DNA of 8,244 bases. It comes from CAVHXA01 sp963639765 (GTDB lineage: Bacteria > Bacillota > Clostridia > Oscillospirales > Oscillospiraceae). Below are positions 1 to 7,421 of the stretch, one piece after another. Under the pieces are notes generated by a model. It was not told where the DNA came from. It searched no databases and saw only the letters and a program-made list of their open reading frames with translations. A program made the position numbers and the translations under genes. The stretch lies in assembly GCA_963639765.1 (NCBI GenBank), contig CAVHXA010000078.1, forward strand, positions 1 through 8,244, read 5' to 3'. The number at the start of each line of letters is the position of its first letter. The stretch's first letter is position 1.

Positions 1-89
1 TGCGGCGTGGTGAGGTAGTGGTCCTCATCCGTGCGCTCTCTGAGTATCTTAGTCAAGTACAAGGGTCTGAGTTTTGCGTCTATGTCCAT
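1..89 (-). CDS. WYL-domain transcriptional regulator, N-terminus only (partial, runs off left edge)
   Basis: The minus strand from 89 to the window edge encodes MDIDAKLRPLYLTKILRERT, then DEDHYLTTP. The pattern 'LRPLYL.KIL.ERTDEDH.LTT' matches the start of Firmicutes WYL-domain regulators, which open with a helix that leads into a winged helix-turn-helix and have a ligand-sensing WYL domain further on. Only about 29 residues are visible, so neither the DNA-binding helix nor the WYL motif can be checked. The ATG at 89-87 is preceded by GCGAGG with a 7-base spacer, which supports this start. It lies 216 bp downstream of the sacsin-type ATPase gene on the same strand, so it could have its own promoter or be read through from the operon. 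WYL proteins often control defence loci (BrxR and CapW are known cases), but a role here is inferred. Confidence 0.72.
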   Translation of the reverse strand, partial: MDIDAKLRPLYLTKILRERTDEDHYLTTP

Positions 90-96
90 GGGTATA

Positions 97-102
97 CCTC
101 GC
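97..102 (-). promoter_or_regulatory. Shine-Dalgarno of the WYL regulator
   Basis: On the minus strand GCGAGG ends 7 bases before the ATG at 89. It supports a real translation start for a gene of which under 90 bases are visible. Confidence 0.55.
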
Positions 103-240
103 TTAGTATGTATGAGTTACATCAGCGTTTCTATCATAATTTCTGCCTATTATTGCGATGACACATTGCGCCGGTTTCGTCTCTCCTGTCTACACATTGT
201 TATGTAAGAATGAATCACAATTGGAGAGAATACAATCCTT

Positions 241-260
241 ATAATGTACTCGGTACTTAT
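241..260. repeat. Imperfect palindrome, candidate operator
   Basis: In ATAATGTACTCGGTACTTAT the outer ATAA pairs with TTAT. The inner GTAC pairs with GTAC around a TCG loop, with one unpaired T. The stem is short and no T-run follows on either strand, so a protein-binding site fits better than a terminator. It lies 152 bp upstream of the WYL start codon. Confidence 0.3.
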
Positions 261-305
261 CCTGAGTCTTGGAGCAACAAGTCAGCCTATTATTTTGTTT
301 ATCCT

Positions 306-3300
306 TCAGTCTGAGATGCTATATACCCCCTTGTTTTTGAGAATAAACGATAGCTGTATTTTAGTATCTTTTCCTGTATCTTTTCCACCAGTGACATGAA
401 CTTCAACATAAAAATCGTTTCCTTTTGTAGTAACATTCGTAACAGTTCCTATGAAGCCATCTTTCCGACGAATGGTTTTACCAATATAGCTGTTATAAAC
501 AGACATACCCGATTTTTCACCCTCATCGTCGGCGTTAACGGGCACAGATGTTTCACTTTTGGGGCTCTTTACTTCTTCCGACAACTTCATGAGCTCACGA
601 ATTTCCGCAAAGTGCGTTTGTGTAAACCAAAGGTCATTATCACTTTCAATCGATATTGCTACATATTCGCTGTTTTCGATGTCAGAGGCCTTCATTGCCA
701 ATATTGTGCGTCGAACATTTTCCATAATGTCAGCATTAGCTCGAATTTTGCGATATATCGCTGCACAATTTGGGCAGAGGCAAAGATTCACCGGGTCCAA
801 TTCTGTTTCTGGCTTAAGGAACAACTCTGTTGCCTCAAACGATGAGCATGTTTCATGGCATAACTGGCATGCAAATTTAAATCTGTTATTACCTTCATGT
901 CGATACATGTTCGATAGATAAGCCTTTGCCTCTCGTGGATGATTGCTAACACGAATACTGCGAATCTTCTCTTCATACCGAACAGGATCTGCATATATCA
1001 ACATCTCTGCTGCATGCTTGCGTAAGGCGTCCCAACTACGAACATGGAGAGTCGGGAACGGAAGTTCCGGCTCTTCTTCAACAGTTTCAAGCCGACCAAT
1101 CGTACCGTATCTTTCATTTAAATCCGCTGTTGATATGCCATACCGTTGACGGAGCTCATTTTCAAAGAAGGCTTCCAGCTTTTCCTGTGGGACTGTCCGT
1201 TTCAATTCATCTACTTCATCGGCTTCAGTTCGTTTGAAGGCGAAAAGGCGGAATATTATGGAATCTGGTTTTATTCTTCCGTAAATTGCTGTGCTGATGT
1301 CATGCCTAGAAATGGATTTTGGGGATACCAGTTCACCTGATTCAGCGTACAACCATTTTCCGTCCCAGCCCAGCACCCGTTCTCCGCGAAGAATATGAAT
1401 CATTTCACAGGGCTCGTTATCCAAATTTGGGAAAGTACTTCCACCGATATGGACTAGGCCGCACAGACGTGTTTCGTTGACTGCCAGCACTTTCATAATT
1501 GCTTGTGATTTCAGGATGGAGTCCTTTGCTGTGGGATGTGCCGAAATGTACTTCAAAATGTCCTTCAGCGCGTCTGTGGAAAACTTCCAGCGAAAATCTC
1601 CACTTGTCCACCATTCTGGCTTACGACCCGTCGATCCTGTGTCGTAAGTACCCGTCATGATGTTGTCACCCGTTACAATCGTGTTTCGCACACCAACTGC
1701 CAGCAACATTGGAGTTTCAACTCCATGATTGACATAGAAGTCCACATCGACAAAAGACACTTTCTGCCCGATGTTTCTGTAATAGCCTTCTATGTTAATG
1801 CCATCTGTACTGATTGGGAGAAATACCCGTGAGGCATAACAGCTGCGCATTTTACCATCCGTACACCTGACAGAAAGCAATTCCCGAATAATGCGTTTTA
1901 CCTCATCTTCATATTCTTCCCGCTTTTCATATTTCAAAAGTGCTTTAATATCCTCAACATGTTGATCGTCATCGTAGACAAAGCCTTGTTCGTAGCGCTT
2001 TTTGATATCTTTAATCAAAAACTCATACTCGTTTGGCTTCTGCAACTGGAGAATATCGTCGAAGAAATGGCGGCATCGCTCATATAATGCGCTGTCGACA
2101 AAATTAATTTCGGTGCTGTGAATTTTAGGCGAAGGGAGAAAAACATTCGGAATATATGCTTTCCCTTCACGCCGGAATGGCGCAACAAATATGCCGGAAG
2201 CTGTTTTCACAATATTCGCCGTGGTCATATTTGTTTCGTATCTGGCTTTAGAGAAGGCGCCGGGGATATTTTCAAAAATTCCGTATAACTCTACCAACCA
2301 ATCCATTGACTGTGCAGGTAAAAATTTTGGATTTGCTGCAAAATACGTGCGCAGATCCTCTGGACGCACAACCGGTATGCTGAGTACTCCGGTTAAATAG
2401 TCAAGGACATGCTTATACTCTCTGTTCGTTTCAGTGAGAAAAGTTGGAAGCCAGCAGTATTTTCCACCGTCGTTTACCAGTTGCGTAAGCAAATCATCTG
2501 AAAACACATTAGCCAGTCTCTCTTGTCGAGCTATTTTTGCATACTTGGGATGTATATATTCCCCGGATTTTGTTGGAATAATGGCTGTGCTCATAAACAA
2601 ATCACGGACGGTTTCGTATAATGGCATGAAAAGCCCAAACGTGTCAAATCTATCTTCATCGATTGGCAACGATTTTACAAAGCTCATGTTCAGTTGGCCA
2701 GAATTCTTCATTTCGATAATGCTGGTCCGAAGCAATGAAGCAGTTTCTTCAGACAGATAAACGTTGTCAGCATCATCGGCCGGAATGCTGCTGCGGTTAG
2801 GAGTTGTACGGAAAGGCCCTTGAACAATGAAATCTAGTTTGCTTTCTGTTTCAGTAGGAAAATAAACTGAAACATAGGGATTGGATGCTTTCAGGCACTG
2901 ATAAATACCATTTTCTTCTTTTATCGGAAAAGCAATATCGACCGTTCTTAACGGATATCTTTTCAATCTGCGGGAAAATTTCAAGTAGGAAATAATCTCC
3001 GGCGCATCTGAATTGGACTTTTCAGGAGTACCTAGCGCGGAAACTACAAAGCAATGGTCATTGACTTCTCTTTTTTCCAATAGATATTCACCCGTGATGG
3101 GTTCTCCACTGGTTTCAATCTGATACTCAATTAACTCAAGATGCTTCATGAAGAGGAGCGTTGTGATGCCAAGATTCTGCAATTTTCGCGCGAGTGTATC
3201 AACAAGGGCAGACATCGTTTTGAAGCCGGAATATGTGTGCCCAACTGCAAAGGGAAATACAAAGCGAGTAGTATAGGTTCTAGGAAGTTGTTTCGCCGGA

Positions 3301-3725
3301 ATGTCCTCCGGTCTTGTAAAATCTTTGATTTCCACAGCGAAAGGGATGGCATCGCTTTCAATTTTTCCTGCATAATGCGCCGGTTCACTGTATAGACGAA
3401 CGGTGTCACAGATGCCGAAAACAGATTTGAAGCCAACACCGAATTCGCCGATTTGGTTCAGATTATCTACTTTGTCAGATTTTCCAATATCACAAAGTCC
3501 CTGAAGGTTTGCTGATGTAAAAGGTTTTCCGTCATGCAAAACTTCTAACCGATCTGCATACTGGATAAATTTGATGCTTGTTGCCTCCGCGTCTTCTGCA
3601 TTCTGTAAAAGCTCATATACAAAGTGCGATTTATCCGTATAAAGCTGAATAATTCGCTCCAATGCACGACGAAGCATGCCATCTTTATCCTGTGCTGTTC
3701 TGACCTTGTCGGCGATATTACTCAT
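306..3725 (-). CDS. Sacsin-like GHKL (Hsp90-type) ATPase, 1139 aa, probable defence-system ATPase
   Basis: The N-terminus is a GHKL/Hsp90-type ATP-binding domain like that of sacsin. The N-box ELLQNAEDA (residues 38-46) holds the Mg-binding Asn. HDGKPF (64-69) is the nucleotide-pocket Asp-Gly motif, and IGEFGVGFKSVF (92-103) is the glycine lid. A segment at about 288-315, including GPFRTTPNRSSIP, fits the domain that follows the ATPase in sacsin-like proteins. About 600 residues after it are not recognisable. Near the C-terminus a CQLC (953-956) and CPNC (984-987) pair makes a Cys4 zinc-ribbon or treble clef without HNH catalytic histidines. Residues from about 1075 to the end look like a small SH3/KOW beta-barrel. 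The ATG is preceded by AGAGGGG and lies two bases after the helicase stop, so translation of the two genes is probably coupled. The protein is expected to be cytoplasmic, with no signal peptide or membrane segment. Prokaryotic sacsin-type ATPases recur in defence islands; the target here is unknown. Confidence 0.9.
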   Translation of the reverse strand: MSNIADKVRTAQDKDGMLRRALERIIQLYTDKSHFVYELLQNAEDAEATSIKFIQYADRLEVLHDGKPFTSANLQGLCDIGKSDKVDNLNQIGEFGVGFKSVFGICDTVRLYSEPAHYAGKIESDAIPFAVEIKDFTRPEDIPAKQLPRTYTTRFVFPFAVGHTYSGFKTMSALVDTLARKLQNLGITTLLFMKHLELIEYQIETSGEPITGEYLLEKREVNDHCFVVSALGTPEKSNSDAPEIISYLKFSRRLKRYPLRTVDIAFPIKEENGIYQCLKASNPYVSVYFPTETESKLDFIVQGPFRTTPNRSSIPADDADNVYLSEETASLLRTSIIEMKNSGQLNMSFVKSLPIDEDRFDTFGLFMPLYETVRDLFMSTAIIPTKSGEYIHPKYAKIARQERLANVFSDDLLTQLVNDGGKYCWLPTFLTETNREYKHVLDYLTGVLSIPVVRPEDLRTYFAANPKFLPAQSMDWLVELYGIFENIPGAFSKARYETNMTTANIVKTASGIFVAPFRREGKAYIPNVFLPSPKIHSTEINFVDSALYERCRHFFDDILQLQKPNEYEFLIKDIKKRYEQGFVYDDDQHVEDIKALLKYEKREEYEDEVKRIIRELLSVRCTDGKMRSCYASRVFLPISTDGINIEGYYRNIGQKVSFVDVDFYVNHGVETPMLLAVGVRNTIVTGDNIMTGTYDTGSTGRKPEWWTSGDFRWKFSTDALKDILKYISAHPTAKDSILKSQAIMKVLAVNETRLCGLVHIGGSTFPNLDNEPCEMIHILRGERVLGWDGKWLYAESGELVSPKSISRHDISTAIYGRIKPDSIIFRLFAFKRTEADEVDELKRTVPQEKLEAFFENELRQRYGISTADLNERYGTIGRLETVEEEPELPFPTLHVRSWDALRKHAAEMLIYADPVRYEEKIRSIRVSNHPREAKAYLSNMYRHEGNNRFKFACQLCHETCSSFEATELFLKPETELDPVNLCLCPNCAAIYRKIRANADIMENVRRTILAMKASDIENSEYVAISIESDNDLWFTQTHFAEIRELMKLSEEVKSPKSETSVPVNADDEGEKSGMSVYNSYIGKTIRRKDGFIGTVTNVTTKGNDFYVEVHVTGGKDTGKDTKIQLSFILKNKGVYSISD

Positions 3726-3727
3726 GA

Positions 3728-4528
3728 TTAACCCCTCTTAATCTCGATGATTCCGTTTGCAATCAGAGATGTGTGGATGTCCGCACGTGCAGCGCGGTCA
3801 TTGATCTCGTCAACTTTTATCTGATACCGTTCTGTTGCAGTGGCAAGTTCGCTCTGGTACATCCTTCGAATTTTTTCATCAAAGGCATCTCGAATTTTCT
3901 GTTCCAAAGTTCTCTTGCGATTCCGATAATTGCTGCTAATGCTTTCCAATTTGTAATTCGCAGTACTCTGAATACCGGCAAGATATTTTTCTTTTTCCTG
4001 ATGCCACAGAGCAATGTGAATGCTTTCCAGTCCAGCCCATGTTCCTCTATCTACGGTAACATTGGTAGAAGATGTATCCGCATCTTGAAGAATATCCGTA
4101 AGTTCTGCTGCCAGTAATTCGTTCTCGCAGATCGGCATAACACGGAACATAGGGTTCAGACCGACATAGCTCCAGGCATAAATAGAGAATGGATAAGTGC
4201 CTTCATTCATCTCATCAGAATAGTATTCCAAATGAATATACGACACCTGGCTGGTTGCATAGTACTTTGCGGCCTGCTTTACAAGCGGATGCATTGGCGT
4301 GATGAAGAAGGCTTTTCGATCCTTCGATGCCGTTTCAGGCATAAATGTCAGGCGATGCAGTGGTTCGGAACCCTTTAGATAATTCTCCCACCTACGTTTC
4401 AACGCAGACTTGATATTCGATAGTTTTCTGAAATCCTCCAGCAGCATCTGACGTGCCTCCCGGCTGAGTCGAATCTGCTTGAGCTCGGATGCGCCAAGAA
4501 TATATTGGCCTTCCCCAAGGCGATCTCT
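3728..4528 (-). CDS. C-terminal part of the interrupted HEPN-SNF2 helicase
   Basis: This continues in the same reading frame as the helicase N-terminal part upstream of the gap. From 4528 it reads RDRLGEGQYILGASELKQIR and onward, a conserved-looking block, then PMHPLVKQAA, an 'FSIYAW.YVGLNPMFRVMPI' segment, and a charged helical stretch in its last 80 or so residues (likely coiled coil). These match the C-terminal extension of bacterial SNF2/RapA-like helicases rather than an independent enzyme. The frame is closed by a TGA at 4555-4553 inside what looks like an insertion-sequence end, so this part is cut off from the motor domains. A GGGAGG eight bases before the ATG at 4447 could allow a separate 239-residue product to be made. 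The stop at 3730-3728 (TAA) is two bases before the ATPase start. Uninterrupted, the whole gene (7399 to 3728) would encode about 1,200 residues; the exact size is hidden by the N gap and the inserted DNA. Confidence 0.75.
   Translation of the reverse strand, partial: RDRLGEGQYILGASELKQIRLSREARQMLLEDFRKLSNIKSALKRRWENYLKGSEPLHRLTFMPETASKDRKAFFITPMHPLVKQAAKYYATSQVSYIHLEYYSDEMNEGTYPFSIYAWSYVGLNPMFRVMPICENELLAAELTDILQDADTSSTNVTVDRGTWAGLESIHIALWHQEKEKYLAGIQSTANYKLESISSNYRNRKRTLEQKIRDAFDEKIRRMYQSELATATERYQIKVDEINDRAARADIHTSLIANGIIEIKRG
4456..4461 (-). promoter_or_regulatory. Possible internal Shine-Dalgarno for the helicase C-terminal fragment
   Basis: GGGAGG on the minus strand lies 8 bases ahead of an in-frame ATG at 4447. 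It may be chance inside coding sequence, but it would allow re-initiation downstream of the interruption and give a stand-alone 239-residue C-terminal protein. Confidence 0.25.
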
Positions 4529-4530
4529 AA

Positions 4531-4573
4531 GGAACCTCTGAATAAATAGCCTTCATTCGGCGCAGAGCGAGAA
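4531..4573. mobile_element. Probable insertion-sequence (or MITE) end inside the helicase gene
   Basis: Going right from 4531 the plus strand begins GGAACCTCTGAATAA, which resembles terminal inverted repeats of IS5-family-like elements. It is directly preceded at 4527-4530 by CTAA, which fits the YTAR target of IS5-group elements and could be one copy of a target duplication. The helicase reading frame looks conserved up to 4528. Beyond that it turns into unrelated sequence with an in-frame TGA at 4555-4553 (minus strand). The element then disappears into the N gap, as expected when a repeated IS breaks a short-read assembly. No transposase and no second end are visible. The family assignment rests on recollection of repeat-end patterns. 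A small non-autonomous element or bad sequence at a contig end is the alternative. Confidence 0.5.
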
Positions 4574-7399
4574 NNNNNNNNNNNNNNNNNNNNNNNNNNN
4601 NNNNNNNNNNNNNNNNNNNNNNNNNNNNNNNNNNNNNNNNNNNNNNNNGCTGTTCGGTGAGATCCATGGGCTTTCTGCATCTTTAATCTCTCTGGCCGCG
4701 GTGTAATTTGACAGGTCAAAGCCAAAAAGTGCCCGTTCCTCGTCTTCGAGTTTGCTGAGCTCCTGCATACGGCGAATTTCGTTGTCCGCCATCTGCTCCA
4801 GCTTGACGCGTCGTTCTTCGTCTGTGAGGGATGTATTTACGGCAATCTGTTCGATTTGAGCTCCGATTGCCCCGAGTACTTCTTCGCATTCACCAATGCT
4901 GCGTTCAAAGACCCCAATACGCATGAGACATCGTGAGTAGATATCTGCGTCTACGGTATCCGCTGTGATGATGTTATAAATATTGACCGCTTCACTCTTT
5001 TGACCGCGCCGGTCAATTCGTCCAATACGTTGCTCGATACGCATCGGATTCCACGGCAAATCATAGTTAATCATCGTATCACAGAACTGGTAGTCCAGGC
5101 CTTCTGATCCTACTTCAGTAAACAGGAGAAGATCCAGCGCATCAGGGTCGTTCCTGTCCAGTTCGAAGCGTTCACGCAAAGCTCGACGGTCATCATCTTT
5201 GATGCTGCCGTTGATCTGTGCCACACGGTAACCACAATTTCGCAGTTTCGTTTCCAAATAAGACAGTGTATGCCGGAAGGAACTGAACAAAATAATCTTG
5301 TTATTATCCTGCTTCTGCTTCTCATCAATAATCGTGCGGACACTGTCAAACTTTGGATCATCATCCGGAAGCAGATCCGCGAGTTCCAAGACATGATGAG
5401 CCAGTGCCGTTAAGGTAGACGTGGCTTTAGCATCCAAATCATATTCATCCATATCAACATCCGGATCTTCGACCATCTGGTCAAACCGTCGTGTAATCAA
5501 ATCACGAATATGAGGTGCCAAGCCAAATATGCAGCTCGAGGCCTGCCTGCGAATTGTGCTCATCATAAACGGAATAGAACGCACATTGTGCAGTTTGGAA
5601 AGCGCTTCAAACTCAAACCGAAGGAGCTCATTATGCAGGTCATACTGCTGTGGCGTAAAACTGGTTTCGACCGTATAAGAACGGCGAATACAGAAATCCT
5701 GAATATCCCTCCTACGGGTGCGGTTCAACATATTGTTGAAGCTATGGAGCGATTCGACATCAGAAACAAGCTTTACCCGTTCTTCACGCGTGATCTCCGG
5801 TTTGGCCAATCGCTCTAATACATCGGTATAGAGCGGATTTTTTGCTATAACATTCTCGCCCCATTGCGTTGACTTGATATTTTGCAGTTCCGTAATCGCC
5901 ACTTCCTGCCAGCCCTCAGCTGCACCACGGATTGCGTGGGAACATTTATAAATAAATTCGTTGGGGCGGGACATCATGCGGAATACATCTTTGTCCATGA
6001 TGACGTCCGGGCGCAGCAAATTCATCAGGGTAAAGAGATCATCATCGCTGGTTTGCAAAGGCGTAGCGGTCAGCATGACCACAGCGTCTGCGTGCTCGCA
6101 GAAATATCGGACACATTTGTATGCATAGGCCTTATCCTTATCCAAGCTGCCGTTACGGATATGATGTGCCTCATCAATAATCACAAGATCAAAGTGCGGA
6201 GCTGGATCGAGGTCAAGTAAGCCGTACTGCCGTCCTCTGCGGTGCTCTTCACCTTCATACACGCGACCGTCCAGAATGGAATACGGAATTATGGCCTTGT
6301 TATAGCGTCCCGGCCACTCCTCATCTCGATGCGTATCGGAAATCGCCTGCCGGAGGATGGCTCCGTCTAGCGGAATAAAATCCTCATCAAAACGCTTCAT
6401 TTCAAGTTCCCACTTGCGCTCTGCGACAAGCGGCTTTGGGCAAATGATCAAGATGTTATCCAGTTCGTTTCTTGCTTCCAACTCTTTTACAATGAGGCCC
6501 GCTTCAATGGTTTTACCAACACCAACACTGTCGGCGATCAGGATCTTCGGCTCATCTGATTTGATGAGTTTCAAAGCAGGGCGGAACTGGTATGGCACAA
6601 AATCAATTCTTGCTGCATTCAGCGAGTACAAATTGCCGGCGGACGGATTGTTGATTTCGTACGCTGTGAGGTTGCTTTGCAGTGTGCTCAAATCCACCCA
6701 GCTGTATGCCGGAGCGGATGCGATTTTTTGAATCTGTCCATCATAAAATGTCTTGATTTCACCATCCACAAACACCTCATATTTCTTGGTGCCGCCGACG
6801 GACGTTACAGAAAACACCATACCCTTGGTATTGGGATCTCCGGTCAGAAATACGCGGTCTTTTTCCTGTATATCGCCATCACTTGTTGTGACAGGAGCCG
6901 GTTTCGTTGCCTGCACCGACTCATTGTCAAAGACAGCCGAAAAATCTGCGTTCTCAATTTCAATTCGGAAATCATCGAGTCCCTGTGTGTACTTATTCGT
7001 AACGATTACATTCTCAAAGAACGATAAAATAACATTGAGGTCTCTCAACACAACATCTTTGTCAGCGATAGCGACGGAAAGATGTGCCCAGTTGTTGCGA
7101 ACCTTCACCATTTCCCGCACGCACTGACGTTCTTTGGTGGGAAGGTAAGCAAAAGAACGCATATCATACCACGACTTATCGGCCACACGAAGCAGGGCAG
7201 CAAGATCAAGATCTTCCAGCTTTGAGTAGCCGTTTTCCGCAGCAAACTGCTTTTGCGCATAGGATAGATTATCAATTACGCAACCTTGCCACCAGTCCTC
7301 ACCGACGCGAGGCAGCATTTTACCAAGCCATGCGCACAGCTCTTTGGTCGCTGCATGCAAATACTCATGCATCTTGCTGACAATAGCCTGTTCGTTCAT
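4553..7399 (-). CDS. HEPN(Swt1-like)-SNF2/RapA-type DEAH helicase, N-terminal and motor part; interrupted at its 3' end
   Basis: Residues ~20-130 look like a Swt1-type HEPN domain, with LEDLDLAALLRVADKSWYDM followed by the Rx4H motif RNNWAH at 101-106, the RNase signature of HEPN proteins. Residues ~175-225 form an SH3/Tudor-like segment, as RapA-type proteins have. The SNF2 motor follows. Its motifs are Walker A ADSVGVGKT (289-297, Lys296), DEAH (409-412), motif III LTATP (443-447), motif IV IILFSSF (702-708), motif V TEVGSEGLDYQ (761-771) and motif VI QRIGRIDRRGQ (790-800). Both RecA lobes are complete. The protein should be an ATP-driven translocase on double-stranded nucleic acid; unwinding is not implied. 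Start: ATG at 7399 preceded by AGGAAGG, 22 bp after the upstream stop. The last certain helicase codon is at 4649. The residues encoded at 4556-4573 and the TGA at 4555-4553 belong to apparent inserted DNA. The same frame resumes at 4528. Confidence 0.9.
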   Translation of the reverse strand: MNEQAIVSKMHEYLHAATKELCAWLGKMLPRVGEDWWQGCVIDNLSYAQKQFAAENGYSKLEDLDLAALLRVADKSWYDMRSFAYLPTKERQCVREMVKVRNNWAHLSVAIADKDVVLRDLNVILSFFENVIVTNKYTQGLDDFRIEIENADFSAVFDNESVQATKPAPVTTSDGDIQEKDRVFLTGDPNTKGMVFSVTSVGGTKKYEVFVDGEIKTFYDGQIQKIASAPAYSWVDLSTLQSNLTAYEINNPSAGNLYSLNAARIDFVPYQFRPALKLIKSDEPKILIADSVGVGKTIEAGLIVKELEARNELDNILIICPKPLVAERKWELEMKRFDEDFIPLDGAILRQAISDTHRDEEWPGRYNKAIIPYSILDGRVYEGEEHRRGRQYGLLDLDPAPHFDLVIIDEAHHIRNGSLDKDKAYAYKCVRYFCEHADAVVMLTATPLQTSDDDLFTLMNLLRPDVIMDKDVFRMMSRPNEFIYKCSHAIRGAAEGWQEVAITELQNIKSTQWGENVIAKNPLYTDVLERLAKPEITREERVKLVSDVESLHSFNNMLNRTRRRDIQDFCIRRSYTVETSFTPQQYDLHNELLRFEFEALSKLHNVRSIPFMMSTIRRQASSCIFGLAPHIRDLITRRFDQMVEDPDVDMDEYDLDAKATSTLTALAHHVLELADLLPDDDPKFDSVRTIIDEKQKQDNNKIILFSSFRHTLSYLETKLRNCGYRVAQINGSIKDDDRRALRERFELDRNDPDALDLLLFTEVGSEGLDYQFCDTMINYDLPWNPMRIEQRIGRIDRRGQKSEAVNIYNIITADTVDADIYSRCLMRIGVFERSIGECEEVLGAIGAQIEQIAVNTSLTDEERRVKLEQMADNEIRRMQELSKLEDEERALFGFDLSNYTAAREIKDAESPWISPNSXXXXXXXXXXXXXXXXXXXXXXXXXFSLCAE
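4574..4648. other. Assembly gap (75 N)
   Basis: This is a run of 75 unknown bases joining two contigs. The left flank looks like a mobile-element end, while the right flank (from 4649) is intact helicase coding sequence. The true missing length may differ greatly from 75 if an IS lies here. Confidence 0.99.
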
Positions 7400-7404
7400 A
7401 TGCT

Positions 7405-7411
7405 TTCCTTC
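7405..7411 (-). promoter_or_regulatory. Shine-Dalgarno of the HEPN-SNF2 helicase
   Basis: AGGAAGG on the minus strand lies just upstream of the ATG at 7399, within the 22-bp gap after the upstream gene's stop. It fixes the helicase start and leaves no room for a separate promoter, so the two genes are probably co-transcribed. Confidence 0.6.
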
Positions 7412-7421
7412 CTTTTATCTT

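Larger units (their letters stand above)
90..305. promoter_or_regulatory. Intergenic region with short repeats upstream of the WYL gene
   Basis: This 216-bp AT-rich stretch separates the ATPase stop from the WYL start and has no supportable ORF. It holds several short repeated words. ACACATTG occurs at 161-168 and 192-199 (31 bp start to start). GCCTATTATT occurs at 145-154 and 285-294. TCTCTCC at 180-186 is inverted as GGAGAGA at 223-229. A near-palindrome, ATAATGTACTCGGTACTTAT, lies at 241-260. A weak minus-strand -10-like TATGAT lies at about 131-136, with no convincing -35. These could be operators for the WYL protein, but that is inference. I see no stem followed by a T-run that would make a clear Rho-independent terminator for the operon. 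Confidence 0.35.

Noticed and set aside
255..330. A Rho-independent terminator after the ATPase gene
   Set aside because: Only very short stems are found (for example TCAG/CTGA around 306-314) and no T-run follows in the minus-strand direction.
396..921. Plus-strand open frames of 120-149 residues opposite the ATPase gene
   Set aside because: They are antisense to a well-supported gene with clear motifs, are rich in Cys, Phe, Ser and Arg as shadow frames are, and show no family pattern.
4553..4555. The TGA as the natural end of the helicase and 4447-3728 as an ordinary separate gene
   Set aside because: The sequence directly downstream (from 4528) is in the same frame and reads like the continuing SNF2 C-terminal region. 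The stop itself sits in sequence that looks foreign. A natural split cannot be fully excluded.
4399..4725. A 108-residue minus-strand frame running through the N gap (SRSAPNEGYLFRGSLEIALG in part)
   Set aside because: It spans the unknown bases, is in a different frame from the conserved helicase sequence on both sides, and resembles no family.
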